Shown: piece by piece, positions 11,901 through 24,496 of the stretch
Layout: the number at the start of each line of letters is the position of its first letter
Numbering within the stretch: position 1 is the first letter of the stretch
From: Neelides folsomi
Lineage: Eukaryota > Arthropoda > Collembola > Neelipleona > Neelidae
Reading direction: 5' to 3'
Assembly (NCBI GenBank): GCA_034687125.1
Contig: JAQGBZ010000184.1
Location: 59,075 to 123,074 of the forward strand
DNA: 64,000 nt
Notes under the pieces: model-generated
What the model saw: only the letters and a program-made list of their open reading frames with translations
Database searches by the model: none
Told to the model about the DNA's origin: nothing
Translations under genes and position numbers: made by a program

Positions 11901-14900
11901 AAAAATGCTGCTGCGGCAAACTGTTCCCATAAAAAATACCTCTTTAGCATCACTAATAATCATTCATGTTATCTTGGTGAGATAAGGAGGAAGTAAAGGG
12001 AAAGTAAATGACCATTCTTTGGAATTGGAGCATTGAAAGGTTCCAGGAGGGCAAATCCCGTCCTTCCCTGCCTTGCAGTCAACTGTGAGGGAAGAAAAGA
12101 ACATTACGGAAATTGAACCAATATTTCATCTAAATGAAAGAAAGAAAAAGACCTTCGTCGCGCCCATCGGGACAGTCGATCCGTCCATCACAGATCTTTG
12201 AGCGAGAGATGCAAGCAGGGGATCTTGGCTCTCGCTCACGGAACTTATCAAGACTGTTCAATGTCTTATTACTCTTAAAGGAATCTCCACAGTAAAATGC
12301 CTGTTCTGGACATTCTCCGTCCACGATCTCGTCACTGCCATCTTCACAATCCCATTTGCCATCTAACACAAAATAAATTCTTATTTAATTACAATGATAA
12401 GAAAATAAGTAAAGAATTTAATTCAGTACAAACTAATACAGTGAAAATTAAACAAGATTTTTTAAAACAGTGTTAAAAATTATAAATTCTTACCAAGAAC
12501 AAAATACCAAGAAATGCACTAAAATTGAATAAATTAAAAAAAACAGATAAGATAACTAATTTACATTTTTATGAATAAAATAAATAAGTAATCAAGATAA
12601 TAAAATAAATATTTATGATGTAAAGTAAAAGGCTTGTAAATTAGCAAACCAATAAAAGTTCATACCTTTCCATCAGCTTGGCACTATAACAAGACAATAA
12701 AAATGTTAATGAGAGTTAAAAATTAATTGTTGGGATTTGCAAATAAAAAGTTACTTGAAAAGTGTCTTTGTGACATCCAGTGTTTTTCGCAGAGCAAGTC
12801 GAACCTGAACGAAGGTTAAGGTTCCTTGATTGAGGAATGCAATCACAAACTCCTTCATTGCAAATGGAGTTTGGATCCGATAATTGACACTGCAAATGAG
12901 CATAGCAGGGATAGCCCAACGAAGTTGCTGACAACAATCCTCTATACGTTGGCATACATCTAAACATAAACAAAATGAGGAAAGAACTTTTAACTAACTT
13001 TTCTAATTTACCTGTATTTTTCTCAGGCGAAGCTAATCAAACACAATGTAATAGTAAACTTTCATTAAGTAGTATTTTAATTATAATTTACCTCGTTCTG
13101 TCAGAAGAAGGCGTAAAGGCCGTATCACAAGTGCAGATCGACAAGCCGTCTAACTTTGTCTGGCAGAATGCATTCTTTATTGGACAATCCGCGTCCTCGT
13201 CGCACCCATGACCGATCTCTACACAATTCATTAATCATCATCAGTGGCGGTTTTCGTAACGGGAGGGTCTGATTGAGAAAACCATTTATAAATTACTGGT
13301 ATTTGCAGCGGAACATTTGTTCTTGGGTCCGAGCTCTCTCCCACTTTGGCACTGGCAGCGACCAAACACTTTGGGCACTACGAACTTACAATATGAGCCC
13401 CTGTCAGCCAATTGACACTGATCGTTGTCAAAACACACATCGCCAAGCTTGGAAGCTTCAGAGAATCAAAAAATTACACATTGGTTCAAGTAAAAAAATG
13501 AAAAATAAATATTAGAAAAATCATGTAAACAATTTTCTTACGAGAGAGACAAGTATGCCGCCTGTATGGGATATATCCGCGACCACACTCGCATTTTCCG
13601 TAAACGCTACCGTAAAATGGAATGCATTAAAATTTTAAAAAATTCAAACTTAACATTGCTCCTTGGCATATAAGAATGTATGCGTTATAAAGGAGCAACA
13701 AGGTATAGTGAAAAGAATTGAGAAACCAACCATGAACTTGTGGGAACTTTAATCGAGCACTGTTGGTCAATTTCGCACTCGAACCCAAGGAGTGAACCTA
13801 TAAAAGAAAAATTTTGAAAAACGGGAGTAAAATACATACTCTAATGTACACATAATAAATAAATACCTATATAGGTACATACATGTATTAAATACAAAAA
13901 CACACCGACCCTTCATGGAATATCATTGAAAACGGAATATCAAATGTAAAGTGCTTTCTTCGGTGATTCTCCTCATAGGGCAAAACCATAAATTGGATCG
14001 GAATAAAAACTCAAGATTTGACTCCCATAAGTGGATTTTACTCAAAGTGGAAAAAAGTTTAAATAGATTTACAATGTTTAGCTTTATAAATAAATATATA
14101 TATATATATAAGGATCTAAAGGTGATTCCAGATTTGCGTATGAAATGTAGAAAAGATTCCTGAGCCCGCCGTAAAACAGGATTAAATGCCGTTGTTATTG
14201 TCGGATAGATAAAGATAGTAAGTTATGTCTTAAAGTAAATTTTCAAGTTGGAATTTAACTTAGCAATAAATTCAAAAAGTCTTGACTCGACCACTTTACA
14301 ATTCCTTTGCGATTCCTCTATAAAAAATCTCAACTTTCAGAAGATCTCGGTTCAATTTTGTTGAGTAAAATTTATACCTGACGTTGAAGGATATTGAAAC
14401 GTTTGCTTTATAATGCATACAGGAATCTACTTTATATTTATATACAAGTGGAATATTATGATTAAAGTGAGATATAGGGGAAAGGTTGAGTTCACCAAAC
14501 GCGACCTGACAGCTGTGAAAAGAAGGTGGAAGAGTTAAACGATTTTATTTACCGGGTAGACATGTCGTTGAATTTGTTTGAATAGAGTAAGGTTTGCATA
14601 TACAAACGCTTAATTCTTCTGAGCATTCGGATAATGGAACTTTGCACTCAGAATTTCGGTGGCATTGTTCTCCAAGCTTTGCGCTTTCTCCAACCGAGAG
14701 AAAAACAAGAAGTGAAAGGAACAGCTTAATCTGCACACAATTAATCATTTATGAATTAATTACAATAAATGAAGCTTTCTCTCCCATAAACTTATGTATT
14801 ATTTATATTCATATTTACTAAAATCTAGAACTCAAAATCAAACGAAACACAACTGCATAAGTACTTGTATATTTACTAAAATATTCATTAGATAAATATT

Positions 14901-14936
14901 AATAATTTTGTTAATTGAATGATGATCTCTTACCAT
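8906..14936 (-). CDS. EB-module / LDLR class A single-pass membrane protein
   Basis: Cell-surface or secretory-pathway protein of unknown ligand. Exons: 14936-14934 (only the ATG), 14730-14553, 13797-13731, 13606-13542, 13455-13297, 13218-13092, 12959-12755, 12683-12666, 12518-12494, 12362-12153, 12082-12013, 11920-11709, 9090-8906; all phases join, about 507 residues. Order: signal peptide MIKLFLSLLVFLSVGES, about five cysteine-rich EB-type modules (to about residue 260), four LDLR class A repeats (about 262-443, Ca-binding D..SDE signatures), one transmembrane segment (about 452-472) and a short basic tail. Repeat 1 has Leu282 where the fourth cysteine belongs; repeat 2 has about 25 extra residues between cysteines 2 and 3. 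Two micro-exons (18 and 25 nt) build repeat 1. Alternative start: ATG at 14748, reading through the 14730 acceptor. The long last intron (11.7 to 9.1 kb) is the weakest join. Confidence 0.75.
14094..14112. repeat. Short (TA)n tract
   Basis: Simple alternating TA run of roughly nine units inside the first long intron of the EB/LDLa gene. No function inferred. Confidence 0.8.
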
Positions 14937-17900
14937 TATAAATAGTATTTGCAAGTTGTTGTTATATCCACTCGTGTTAATGGTATACAACGGAGAGAGC
15001 TTAGGACTTGTATTCAAAGTTGAAAGGACGGGTTTAATTAATTGATTGAGGAAGAGCGTGGATCGCCGATGGCTCACATGGATCACCAGGAGTAGTGTGA
15101 AGGGCAGTGAAACTGAATTGAAAGTGTAGGTCGAAAATAGCGGCGTTCCTTCCGAGGGGCGAAACTCGTTTCAACTCATCAGAGTCCTGTTAAAGTCTCC
15201 ATTAAGTTCCTGTGGCCGGGAACCACCAGCAGAAGGACCCAGGCGGCCGATGAGAACTGTAGCGTGGAAACTGCAAAGCTCCTTAGGGCCAACTGTGCTT
15301 CTTCCGCTCGCTCCCACAACAATCGCACACCTTCAAAGACACCCGAACTCACTTTAAAACTCTTTCTAACCAACTCTTTAACTTAATAATCTACAAAAAA
15401 CCTTTAGGTCAACTCATTTCCATACATTTTTACAACATTTTCATAGCTTTACAATAAACGCTCTATTGAATTGTAATTTGAAAAAAACGGGAGGAGGAAA
15501 GTTAGACGGATTCCATGCGGTTTTAACCTTTCTCATTACGTGATTAGAATGCAATGATGGTCAAAAAGGAAAACAATTTTTAATGTTGTTTGTCTTTCGG
15601 ATAAATGTTTTATAACCTTAACCAAACCATTAAACAAAATTTACCGAATATTCAAAAGTTCACCAATAATTGCTCAAACGAAACATAACTTGTCTAATAC
15701 TCTTTTTATAATTTTAAATCTTAAATAAACAATGATAGATTTTAATCACAGATCCTGAATTCTTCTGATTTATTTATGTATATGGCATATATGTGTGTAG
15801 TTAAAGTTAAACCTGGCTTAAACCAATGTGCTTTTACGATTACGACCAGAACTAACCCAATGCATCTAACATTACGCATTAATAAATAGTAAAACATCGC
15901 ATGATGCATGATGATCACTCATGGATTTAACTTTGTAATCTTTCTCAATCTGCTTCCATTTAAGATAAGCCCAAGAAGGAAATTGAGGATATGCACAAGA
16001 AAAATTTGGTTAGTTGAAGAGGAAGTGTTGATGATAGTTTTAAAAAATTGAAGATTAATGGCCATTAGAATATAAATCATCGGAGAAACCGTAAAGTCGG
16101 ACGACGGAAGGGGAAGGGTGCATTTACCAACAAAACAAAACCATCAAATTCCAATTCCGACTCCTTCCGTACTAGAGGAATATAAATACCTGTACTATCA
16201 GGTATTTATTATAATATCTGTTATGTAATGTATGTATATTATGTATCTGTATTTATGAGAAAACCGCAGACGGCGATTCAAAAAGACTCCGTCAATGAAT
16301 ATGAATCTCGATTCCTTTATTTTATTACTCACCTCCTGTCTAATTGAAATTAAGTGGCCAACAGAACCTATAAGCCTAATTGGAAATTAGCCCGTGAATT
16401 TCACTCACAATTATTCTAATCACTTCTTACCTATACTTTAAAAATTATTACAAAGAAGTTTAAGGGTTTGGAAAATTCCTCTACTTTCTTCTTCCCACAC
16501 ACATCCACCGCACACACTTCAGAGGACGTAAAAACAGAATGTTCTAATCTCTTTAAACCCTGTCGCTCGTTAATTCAATCGTTTATTCAAAAAAATTCCA
16601 CGGTAGTTAATAGGCTTAATTATTTCCTTTGTACGAGGAATTCAATGGAACCACATACACATACACAGTATGAATGCAGATAAACTTAAACTTATTGTAC
16701 ATTAATACACCATAGTACAATATGTTAGTCTAAAGCTTAATAAAATTAAAGAATTGCTTTATTTTAACATAAAGAATTAATCAGAAGATTATGGTATGGA
16801 ATTAAGGAGCAAGATAAATTAAGTGTATTGTAGACCTTGTAACACTTATATTTATAAAGTTCAAACCCACATGAATTGAAAGCCATATCTGGCGTTGAAT
16901 CTACTACAGGTAAATAATTTTACAAATGGATAGAAAACAAACGCATAACTTTTATCGAATTCCATTGTTTTAATTAAGACAAATAAGAAGCTTTTACGAA
17001 TGTAAATATGCGTTTTCACGAGTCACAGTCGTATAAAAGAAGAAAGGAGTCACTAAGAAAATAATATCTAAAATCCTGGGAATGACTTGAGACTGGCTTT
17101 GAGAATTAAGCTTCTTAACTAGGGCGAACTAATTCACACCCAATTTGAAGAATCAATATTTATTCTCGTTTTTAATCAAACACTAATAGTGTGCTCTCAT
17201 TCATTTCGTTCATTTCCACCATTAGCCATTTCTTTTGAATAACTGATTTATAAATCTTGACAACTTTATACCATCCTGTTACTTTATTGGACGTGAGAAT
17301 GAAAATGACAAATCAGGATATTTAATAGAATGGCAAGAAAAATGACACTGTTGCTTGTAATACGTAAGATGAATGTCGACTCACGAGGAATAATGTCATC
17401 CTTTCGCCTTTTAATTTTTGCAGCATTAAAAAATAATGAAATACATAAAAGGTAGCACGCATAAAGTGTAACGTTTTTAAATCATTCTTCAAAAATTGCA
17501 ACAATTTTTGTGTCTTTAGCATATTGTAATATATGCATATTATGTCTTCTATTAGAATATACATATGGTATATATGGTATATAGAGTCATCTTTATCAAC
17601 GTAAATGAACGCTAAACGCAACTACGTTAGACCCTTTTTAAAATATTCCGCTAAGGCAATATGCGTGCCAATTTCACATTTATTCTCTGCAGATTCAAAA
17701 ACCTCATCACCAGTACTTTGCTCTTAACTTCACACAGTTATTAAAATGAATAATAATATGAGGTCATGGAACCACGAGCTTCAACGCTTGAGATCGTGTT
17801 AATGGTGGTGCTTATCTAATCAATTGTCTTTAAAATTTAATAAAAGCAATTAATCTAGGTAGGTGTGTTTTACATTGGAGTTAAAGTCTTGAAAAAGTTT

Positions 17901-19373
17901 CAAGTTGAAGTTCAATGAATGAGTTCGAACTATATATTTTAACAAATCTTAACAAAAAAACTAAACTATCATAGTAAATTATTTAAAAAATTAATTGAAA
18001 AGTAAAGCGGCTTACAGATTTAATAGATAAATGTTTTAAGCCAATTCAAATAATCGCCCTAAATGCATAAAGTTCAAGATGAAGGTATTTTCATTTAAAA
18101 GGTAAGAGGATCCCCCGAGAGATCCCAAAACACTTTTAATAAAGAATGTGTTTTAAGTTGAACATCTTCCTCTGATTCATTATACACGAACTCGGGTTTG
18201 TAATCCAGTAACAATAATTAGAATCTTGCTCGTGTCGGCTTACAGCTCACTTTAATCCCAACTATTGTCTTTCACTGAAACCACTGGCTCGTGTTTTTGT
18301 TCCAACTTAAAGAATCTCATTGAAGGAAAACAATGTAGAATGGAAGCTAGCCAGTCTATTATAGGAAAGGAGGATGTCCTTAATAGTTTGGGTAAAAATG
18401 TGTTCCAGGGAAAGATAAAGGATTCTTCTTATGTATACACACAAAGATCCCAAGTTTAGATCCAAAATAGACCTTTTATGGTCTTCGTGCATAAAGATGA
18501 TATAATGGAGAATGTAAGATAGTATTCCTGTAGGATTCATTTACCTACCTTAAATACAGCAGGGTGAGTATAACCTAATTAAGTAAGTAGAATATTGTAT
18601 GTACAAGTAGACGATAGTCGCATGAATCGTATGAATATAACATAAGGAAAGGAGTAATTAGATTTTTCCAGCTTCCTTTTAATCTCTTTCTTCCCTCAAC
18701 CCTGAGTAAAGCTTGGAGGTTATGAAAAGAACGAGGGTTGAATTTGCACAATGAATGAGCAATAGAACACAAGGGATGTTGATCCAACACTTGAAAGAAG
18801 AGAGGTAATTGCATACGTTCACTACCATGCTTATTACATGCTTTAACTCCTACCAATAGTACATTTTGCAAGTTGAAGAACTTCTGCGGATATTTAACTT
18901 AACCATATAACCATATAATTTATATACAGATACATATCATACCATATTTAAGGGTAAAGGTTCAAAAATCTAATAAGAATTTATAAAAAGTGAATTAACA
19001 ATTTAATTTTTTAATTAAAGCATTTGACATAAACCACGTATTAATTAGTATTTAAAAGTGTTGAATTTGGAATGTTGAATAGATTCAATCATTCGAGAAT
19101 AGTGTCTAGAGTACATGTGTAAATGGATTTTGAACTTGTATTTATTTTACATGAATGTGAATGGTAATTGACAATTGACATGATTAATTTAGCTAATTTG
19201 ATCAATCATATCAACTTGCAGAACAATAAGCAAATAAGGGTGTGTTATTTTATTGCAGTGCATTTACTCCCCAATAGTCAGTACAATATAAAATCTTCAT
19301 ATATAAAAATCGTGAATGGGAATATAAAAGGGAGAGTATATAAAAGATTGAAGAGTCAATAGCACGGTCTTAC
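14937..19373. other. Gene-poor region upstream of the EB/LDLa gene
   Basis: Nothing coding can be supported. Around 15080-15370 the base composition is less AT-rich and the region may hold the promoter and 5' UTR of the minus-strand EB/LDLa gene; a 64-codon frame at 15179-15373 (minus) has no recognisable features. The rest is AT-rich sequence with scattered chance ORFs. Confidence 0.4.
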
Positions 19374-19530
19374 CTGTAAGCACCTTGGCGTAATAACCGG
19401 AGTCGTCTAGTGAGATTGACAAGTGGAGATCAGGAGTTGGAGAATGAGGAATTGGCTCTTGGCTCCTCTTGACTGTCCTCACTTGCTCTCCGACCGGTCG
19501 TCCCTCCCTCGGCCGAAGATTCTTCCGAAC
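19374..19530 (-). other. Possible orphan coding exon
   Basis: On the minus strand, an acceptor (TTGTTAG) at 19531 opens a stop-free stretch of about 52 codons that ends at a good donor (ACAG|GTAAGA) at 19374. It is richer in G and C than its surroundings and includes the readable stretches SQEPIPHSPTPD and DDSGYYAKVLTG. I cannot find convincing partner exons, so it could be an exon of a gene with long introns or chance. Not identified. Confidence 0.25.
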
Positions 19531-21333
19531 CTAACAACCTCCCACATCCCTCACCTTTCCCCAGACACCGAATCATGTTTCACAACATTTAAGACGGGTA
19601 TGTGAAGACATGTACAACTGTTTAATCCGGAAGTATCTACAAGTATGCAATCTAAGTACAAGGGATCATAAAGGTATGTGTGCAGAAATAGAACTTCCTC
19701 ATACATCTGAATACAAAGAAAGATTATTTTGATATTACTTCGTAGTAATTATATTTATTCGTTTAAGAGCTTCAATGGGCGAAGGCCAAATTAACAATAT
19801 TTCACTCGTTAATAAATAATAAAGGAATAAAATGCACATTCAGCTTATTTTACTTCATGTCATGCATGTGTTAATTAACACGAATTTTTCAGACTTTTGA
19901 AGTTTTCCCCAAAATGATTATTTTTATACAACTTCATCTATAAGGCAAACAGATGATAATTCAACAGTGTGGGTTGCTTTAATCACGACTTCTCATAAAA
20001 CCAGTTTGATTCAAGAATTTGAACTTCCATGTGGTGCATAAAAAGGGTTATTGGTTTCGTGGATTATACCTTTATTCACAAAAAACATTATCTATACGAT
20101 CTGTCCACTAATTGGAGGAATTGTAATTTATTAGAATATTTACTATTTAGTATTTGTAAATATTTGTATTTTTAATTCTCTACAATTTTTTGTTTATTTC
20201 GAGTCATACGAATTTAACAAAACATGCAACAAAAGTGGAATTGATGAAAATCTCTGCGACAATTTCAATGTCGTTGTTGTAATCTGAAAGGATTATGGGA
20301 CATTTTTTTATATAATAATTATCTGCATTGCTCTGTCGCATCAAAAGAAACGATAAAGAAATGAAAAGGGCTTTTATCCAATGTACAGGTTTTAATAACA
20401 TCCAATCTCCCATCCTCTAACTCCCACCGACGTAGTGGAATTTTAATTTAATAACATAAGTTTAGAGGATCATGAATTGGCCATTATGGAGGTGGGATAG
20501 TTAGGGTGAGAATAAGTGATACTATTTAGCATTATCCGCTTCACCCATTCATCATTGGAATGGACCATGTGGGAGATAAACATTTGAATGGAGTGAATAA
20601 TAGGAGAGATATGGCCAAGTTTAATTGAATCTCCTCAATGGGAGATGAGGAAGAGAAGTCTGGTAACGGAAGCTTGAAAGAATATCATATCCTCACAATA
20701 ATGAATAGAAATGGACGCGAGTTCCTTGAGACGGAGATTGACAAGTGATAGAAATGAGAAGATTGAGTCTCGAAGACTCCTCTTTTCACATCCTCACGTC
20801 GAAATGTACAGGAAGCAATTGAATCTCCTCTTTGCATTCTCAATATGTAATTTAGGAATGTCCTTTTAATTCCAAAGGAGTCTCACTCGCACCATATCCC
20901 TCATGAATAAATTACGTGATCGTGTAGGTATTGAACTTTAGAGACTCACTTCGTTCATGCACTCAACAATGTAACATGCAATGCACATCTTATACTTAAC
21001 TTATTATTAAGTAGAAACTGAAGAATACTTTTTATTAATCCTACATGCAAGTGTGAATTTTATAAATTATTTTGTGACAATAAATATGTATATTTAGTAA
21101 TAATATACAATACGTTACATACAATAGAAAATAACTCTTACAATGTGATTAATAATAATATTTTATGAAAATATTTGTTTGTTGGAATAATTGTATGAAA
21201 AGATTGAAATAAGTTTATTGTTATAAAGATTCACATAATTGAGTCTGTGAATTAAAAATGCATAGGTACTTACAATTAGAGGACATGTTTAAATCTGGAA
21301 GGGAGGATCTAATCATAATTTAATAATTTAGGG
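19531..21333. other. Intergenic, no gene seen
   Basis: AT-rich sequence between the orphan exon and the 3' end of NUP54. Only short chance ORFs are present. Confidence 0.4.
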
Positions 21334-24300
21334 TCAATGAAGATGATGAGGTTTAGAAGAGATGTTGGTGAGAGACGCATTGATCTTGGAAAGTGTTTCC
21401 ATATCTTCTTTCGTAGAGCGGAGCAAGGCTCTCAGACTCGCTTGCTGAAGACTCAAAGCCTTGGTCACACTAACTAATGAATTTGGGTCTATAGAATAAG
21501 AAGGGCCCCCGCCGCGTCCATCGGCTCCTTCGCTCAGATGTATCCGACTTATAGCTTCTAAGAGTTGACCTCTCACGTCACCTGGATTGTGAAGGGCCTT
21601 TTCAATGGCATTTACTCGTCGGCGAAGATGTTCCTCTTCTGGGCTCATTAAAGTCCCACTCCGCCTCGCCATTTCTTGACGGACGACAACCTGGACAAAA
21701 ACAGAAAAACATTTTTATATTATGATACAAAATCCACTATAAAGGGTGTCAAGAAACTAAAGTACCCATTAAGTGTGAGGAAACTGCATAAATTAGAACA
21801 TTGTGCTATACACCATTCGAAAGAATGTGAAAGGTTACATTTTATTCATAAATAACAGATCGATATTATAAAGTTTGAATTTTTAATGAGCAGTTAAATG
21901 AAATTATTTTAAAAACGTCAATAAATGCTGTTGTATGGGTATGTTGTTTCTTCTCCTTTGCTCCGTTATCTCTTGCTTCTTTCCATGCAAGAGCACGAAC
22001 ACGATCACGGTAACGGTCTTCTTCAGTGTAGTTAATAAGTGCCATAATTAAAATTATAAGCTATTGAAATTATTAAAGACAAATAAATAGTAAAACAACT
22101 TTACTTTTCATTTCAGCCCCTAGCTATTCCTTTCTTTAAACGAACGTTTTAATTTTTTCCAATTAACCCCTTGTTAAAAATTTAAACCTTGAGATATCAA
22201 TCTGAAAATAATTTCTTTCGTGTAACTTTTTATGCTCTTTCAAATGGTATATAACACGATTTCCTAACTTGAACAGTTTTCTTGAACCACCTGGGTACTT
22301 TAGTTTCTTGACACCCAGTACATCTACTGATGTTTTAATACATAGTCAAGATGCTATTTCTTACATTTAAGATTCTCTGGGTAAATTCCACATGGCGTCG
22401 TCTAAGCTCTGAGAGTTCAGCTGATATATTAGATGATTTAACGTGAACTTTTTCAATTTTATCTTCTAAAAGCTTCAGTCTCTCTGAATGTTGAGTTGCT
22501 TCACTCTAAAAATCAAGATTTTAAAAAAAAAATTCTCCAAGTAAAATAATGAACTATTGAGTTATAGGTAAATTGGGTTAAAGGTTAATTATGAAGTGAT
22601 TTTTAATGTTCTTACTTCTTGCCATTTTATTCTACTGTTCAGTGCAGAGGGCCCAACAATTGAAACTGGAATCATGTGGGTACTGTCGGGATTATCCTCC
22701 TGTGCCTTCTTCCATACTCTTGGGTCAATTCCATCAGGAGCGTTGTCTAAATAACTGGCCAACTGTGCAGGACTCGGACGAACCTTTTTAAATTCAACAT
22801 AATAATCCATTTAGATGAGAAATCTTAATTGGATATTCCAATTCTAACTTTTGCATTTTCTTAAAATGAATCTTTTCGATTCTGAAGATCAATTTCGCAT
22901 GATTTTAAAGCAGAGGACAGGGTTGATAAAATACCTATAGCAATTCAATTCTGGGTTTATACCTTTGGTGTTGCAGCTGAAACTCCAACAGCATCCAATT
23001 GTCCTTTCACGTGAAGTTGATTTAAGAGACCGGACAAGTCAGTTGCAGGAACTCTCCTAAGAGTCGTTGTATCTTCAGCCACTACAACCACTTGTGTAAA
23101 GTCTTCTCCGGACTTTTTTGATCCGATCACTTTTGAAGCAAGATTTTGTCTTCCCATGATATTGTTGATAGTTTGGAGAAGATTCTTTTCTTCGGCTTTT
23201 GCCTTATCTTGAGGTCTTTTGACAAGGAGGAGAACATGACCATCCTCATTTGAGTCTGGGTAAAAATAGGAATATCCTACAGCTTTGAACCGATAAAATG
23301 GATTTGAAGGTGTGTAGAGAACTGGGGGAAGTGCAGGATGATAATATCCTCTCCCGAAACCCCATGATGCCATCACAAAATTTAAATTGGCCAAAATTGA
23401 ATCACGTTCATCCCCAAATTTCGTCACACCAAATAAGGATTGGTGAAAGGCAGTGGAATCATCTACGGTAACTTGCTGTTGTTGTTGTTGTTGTTGGATC
23501 GGTTGGGCTCCAAATCCAGGAAGGGTTAATGGTTGTTGCCCAGGAAGGCTAAGAGAAAAAGGCTTATTTGCAGAGAAAAGTCCACCGGAGGAAGGTTGGC
23601 CAAATGAAAATCCTGGAGTTGCTCCAGTTAATGTGTTCGACCCAAATGAAAACGTAGGAGCTGAGGTTGTAGTGCTGCTAGGATTAAAAATAATATTAAA
23701 CATCGGTTGAGATTAAAGTATAAAGTGAATATAGATTATGCTTTTATAGAGAAAAATGAGAGGAATAAAGACGTACGTGGAAGTTGATCCCCAATTAAAA
23801 CCGGTTGTTCCAGTTCCAAAGGCTGGTGGTGCTGACGATGCAGGAGCCCCAAATGTATTTCTAAAATCATTTTTAGATGACTACCTATTTTTATTTTAAA
23901 TGTTTTAAATGGGAGAAATCGAACAAAATTTAATATCTTACGTTGAACCAAATAAAGAGGATTGCTGTTGAGCAGGTTGAGCAGCATTCGATCCAAATGA
24001 AAAACCAACATTTGATCTGAAAATTAAATCGAAATTAATCTCGGATTTTAAGTTAAATATTTAGTATAAGAATTAAATAACTGAAATTAACAATAAGATG
24101 AAATTGTTATGCGCTCACGTTGCTGGTTGAGCAGCTCCAAATGAAAATCCAGTGCCAGTTCTTTAAACATCGAACATCATTTAATAATTGATCAAGCAGA
24201 TCAAACCAAATTACGAATAAATGATATTTTACATGAATGAAAAGTAATTAAGTATTAAACTTACGTTGCTCCAAATGCTGGAGCTTGTTGGGGTGTGCTT

Positions 24301-24496
24301 CCAAAACTAAATGCTCCTCCTGTTGTATTGGCCCTAAAATTAAAAAAAGATTGATCCTTTATATTTTGAATTAAACTAATTAAATTTTAAGTAAAATATC
24401 TTAATAAAAGTTAATATTTCTATACTGTGTGGAAGCTCCAAATCCGCCGAATGAAACCGCCGGAGCCGGTTGTTGCCCAAAGCCAGCAAAGGCCAT
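21334..24496 (-). CDS. NUP54: Nucleoporin 54 (central channel FG nucleoporin)
   Basis: Component of the Nup62-Nup58-Nup54 channel complex at the nuclear pore. Exons: 24496-24426, 24333-24265, 24160-24119, 24016-23942, 23860-23777, 23677-22963, 22783-22616, 22505-22365, 21690-21334; 573 residues. The N-terminal about 190 residues hold FG/FSFG repeats and a short polyglutamine run. Then follow the family alpha/beta region (YSYFYPD, GHVLLL), the RPSPAQLASYLDNAPDGIDP segment and a C-terminal coiled-coil half ending in helices around SLVSVTKALSLQQASLRALL. The first five introns are all in phase 2 at Thr codons, so the FG part is built of interchangeable exons. The last intron contains a long-TIR element. 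A 3' end and length slightly above the vertebrate protein fit a complete gene. Confidence 0.93.
21742..22318. mobile_element. 577-bp long-TIR element in a NUP54 intron
   Basis: The ends are inverted copies: GGGTGTCAAGAAACTAAAGT at 21744 recurs in reverse complement ending near 22316. Similarity continues, imperfectly, for about 150-190 bp inwards on both sides. Both ends abut a TA (21740-21741 and 22319-22320), as expected for a Tc1/mariner-type target-site duplication. The middle holds a 59-codon minus-strand ORF (22045-21866). There is no transposase, so it is non-autonomous. It sits between the last two NUP54 coding exons and leaves their splice sites intact. Confidence 0.75.
21866..22045 (-). 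CDS. Small ORF carried inside the long-TIR element
   Basis: 59 codons beginning MALINYTEEDRYRDR with A at -3 and G at +4 around the ATG. The first 36 or so residues are charged (RD, KE, KEKK) and look coding; the last third runs into the inverted-repeat arm and is AT-rich. It is not a recognisable transposase piece. It may be a captured fragment of a host gene, or chance. Function unknown. Confidence 0.35.
   Translation of the reverse strand: MALINYTEEDRYRDRVRALAWKEARDNGAKEKKQHTHTTAFIDVFKIISFNCSLKIQTL

Noticed and set aside
11649-11963. 104-codon minus-strand ORF overlapping the LDLa exon
   Set aside because: Out of frame with the LDLa repeats; it lacks their cysteine pattern and crosses both splice sites.
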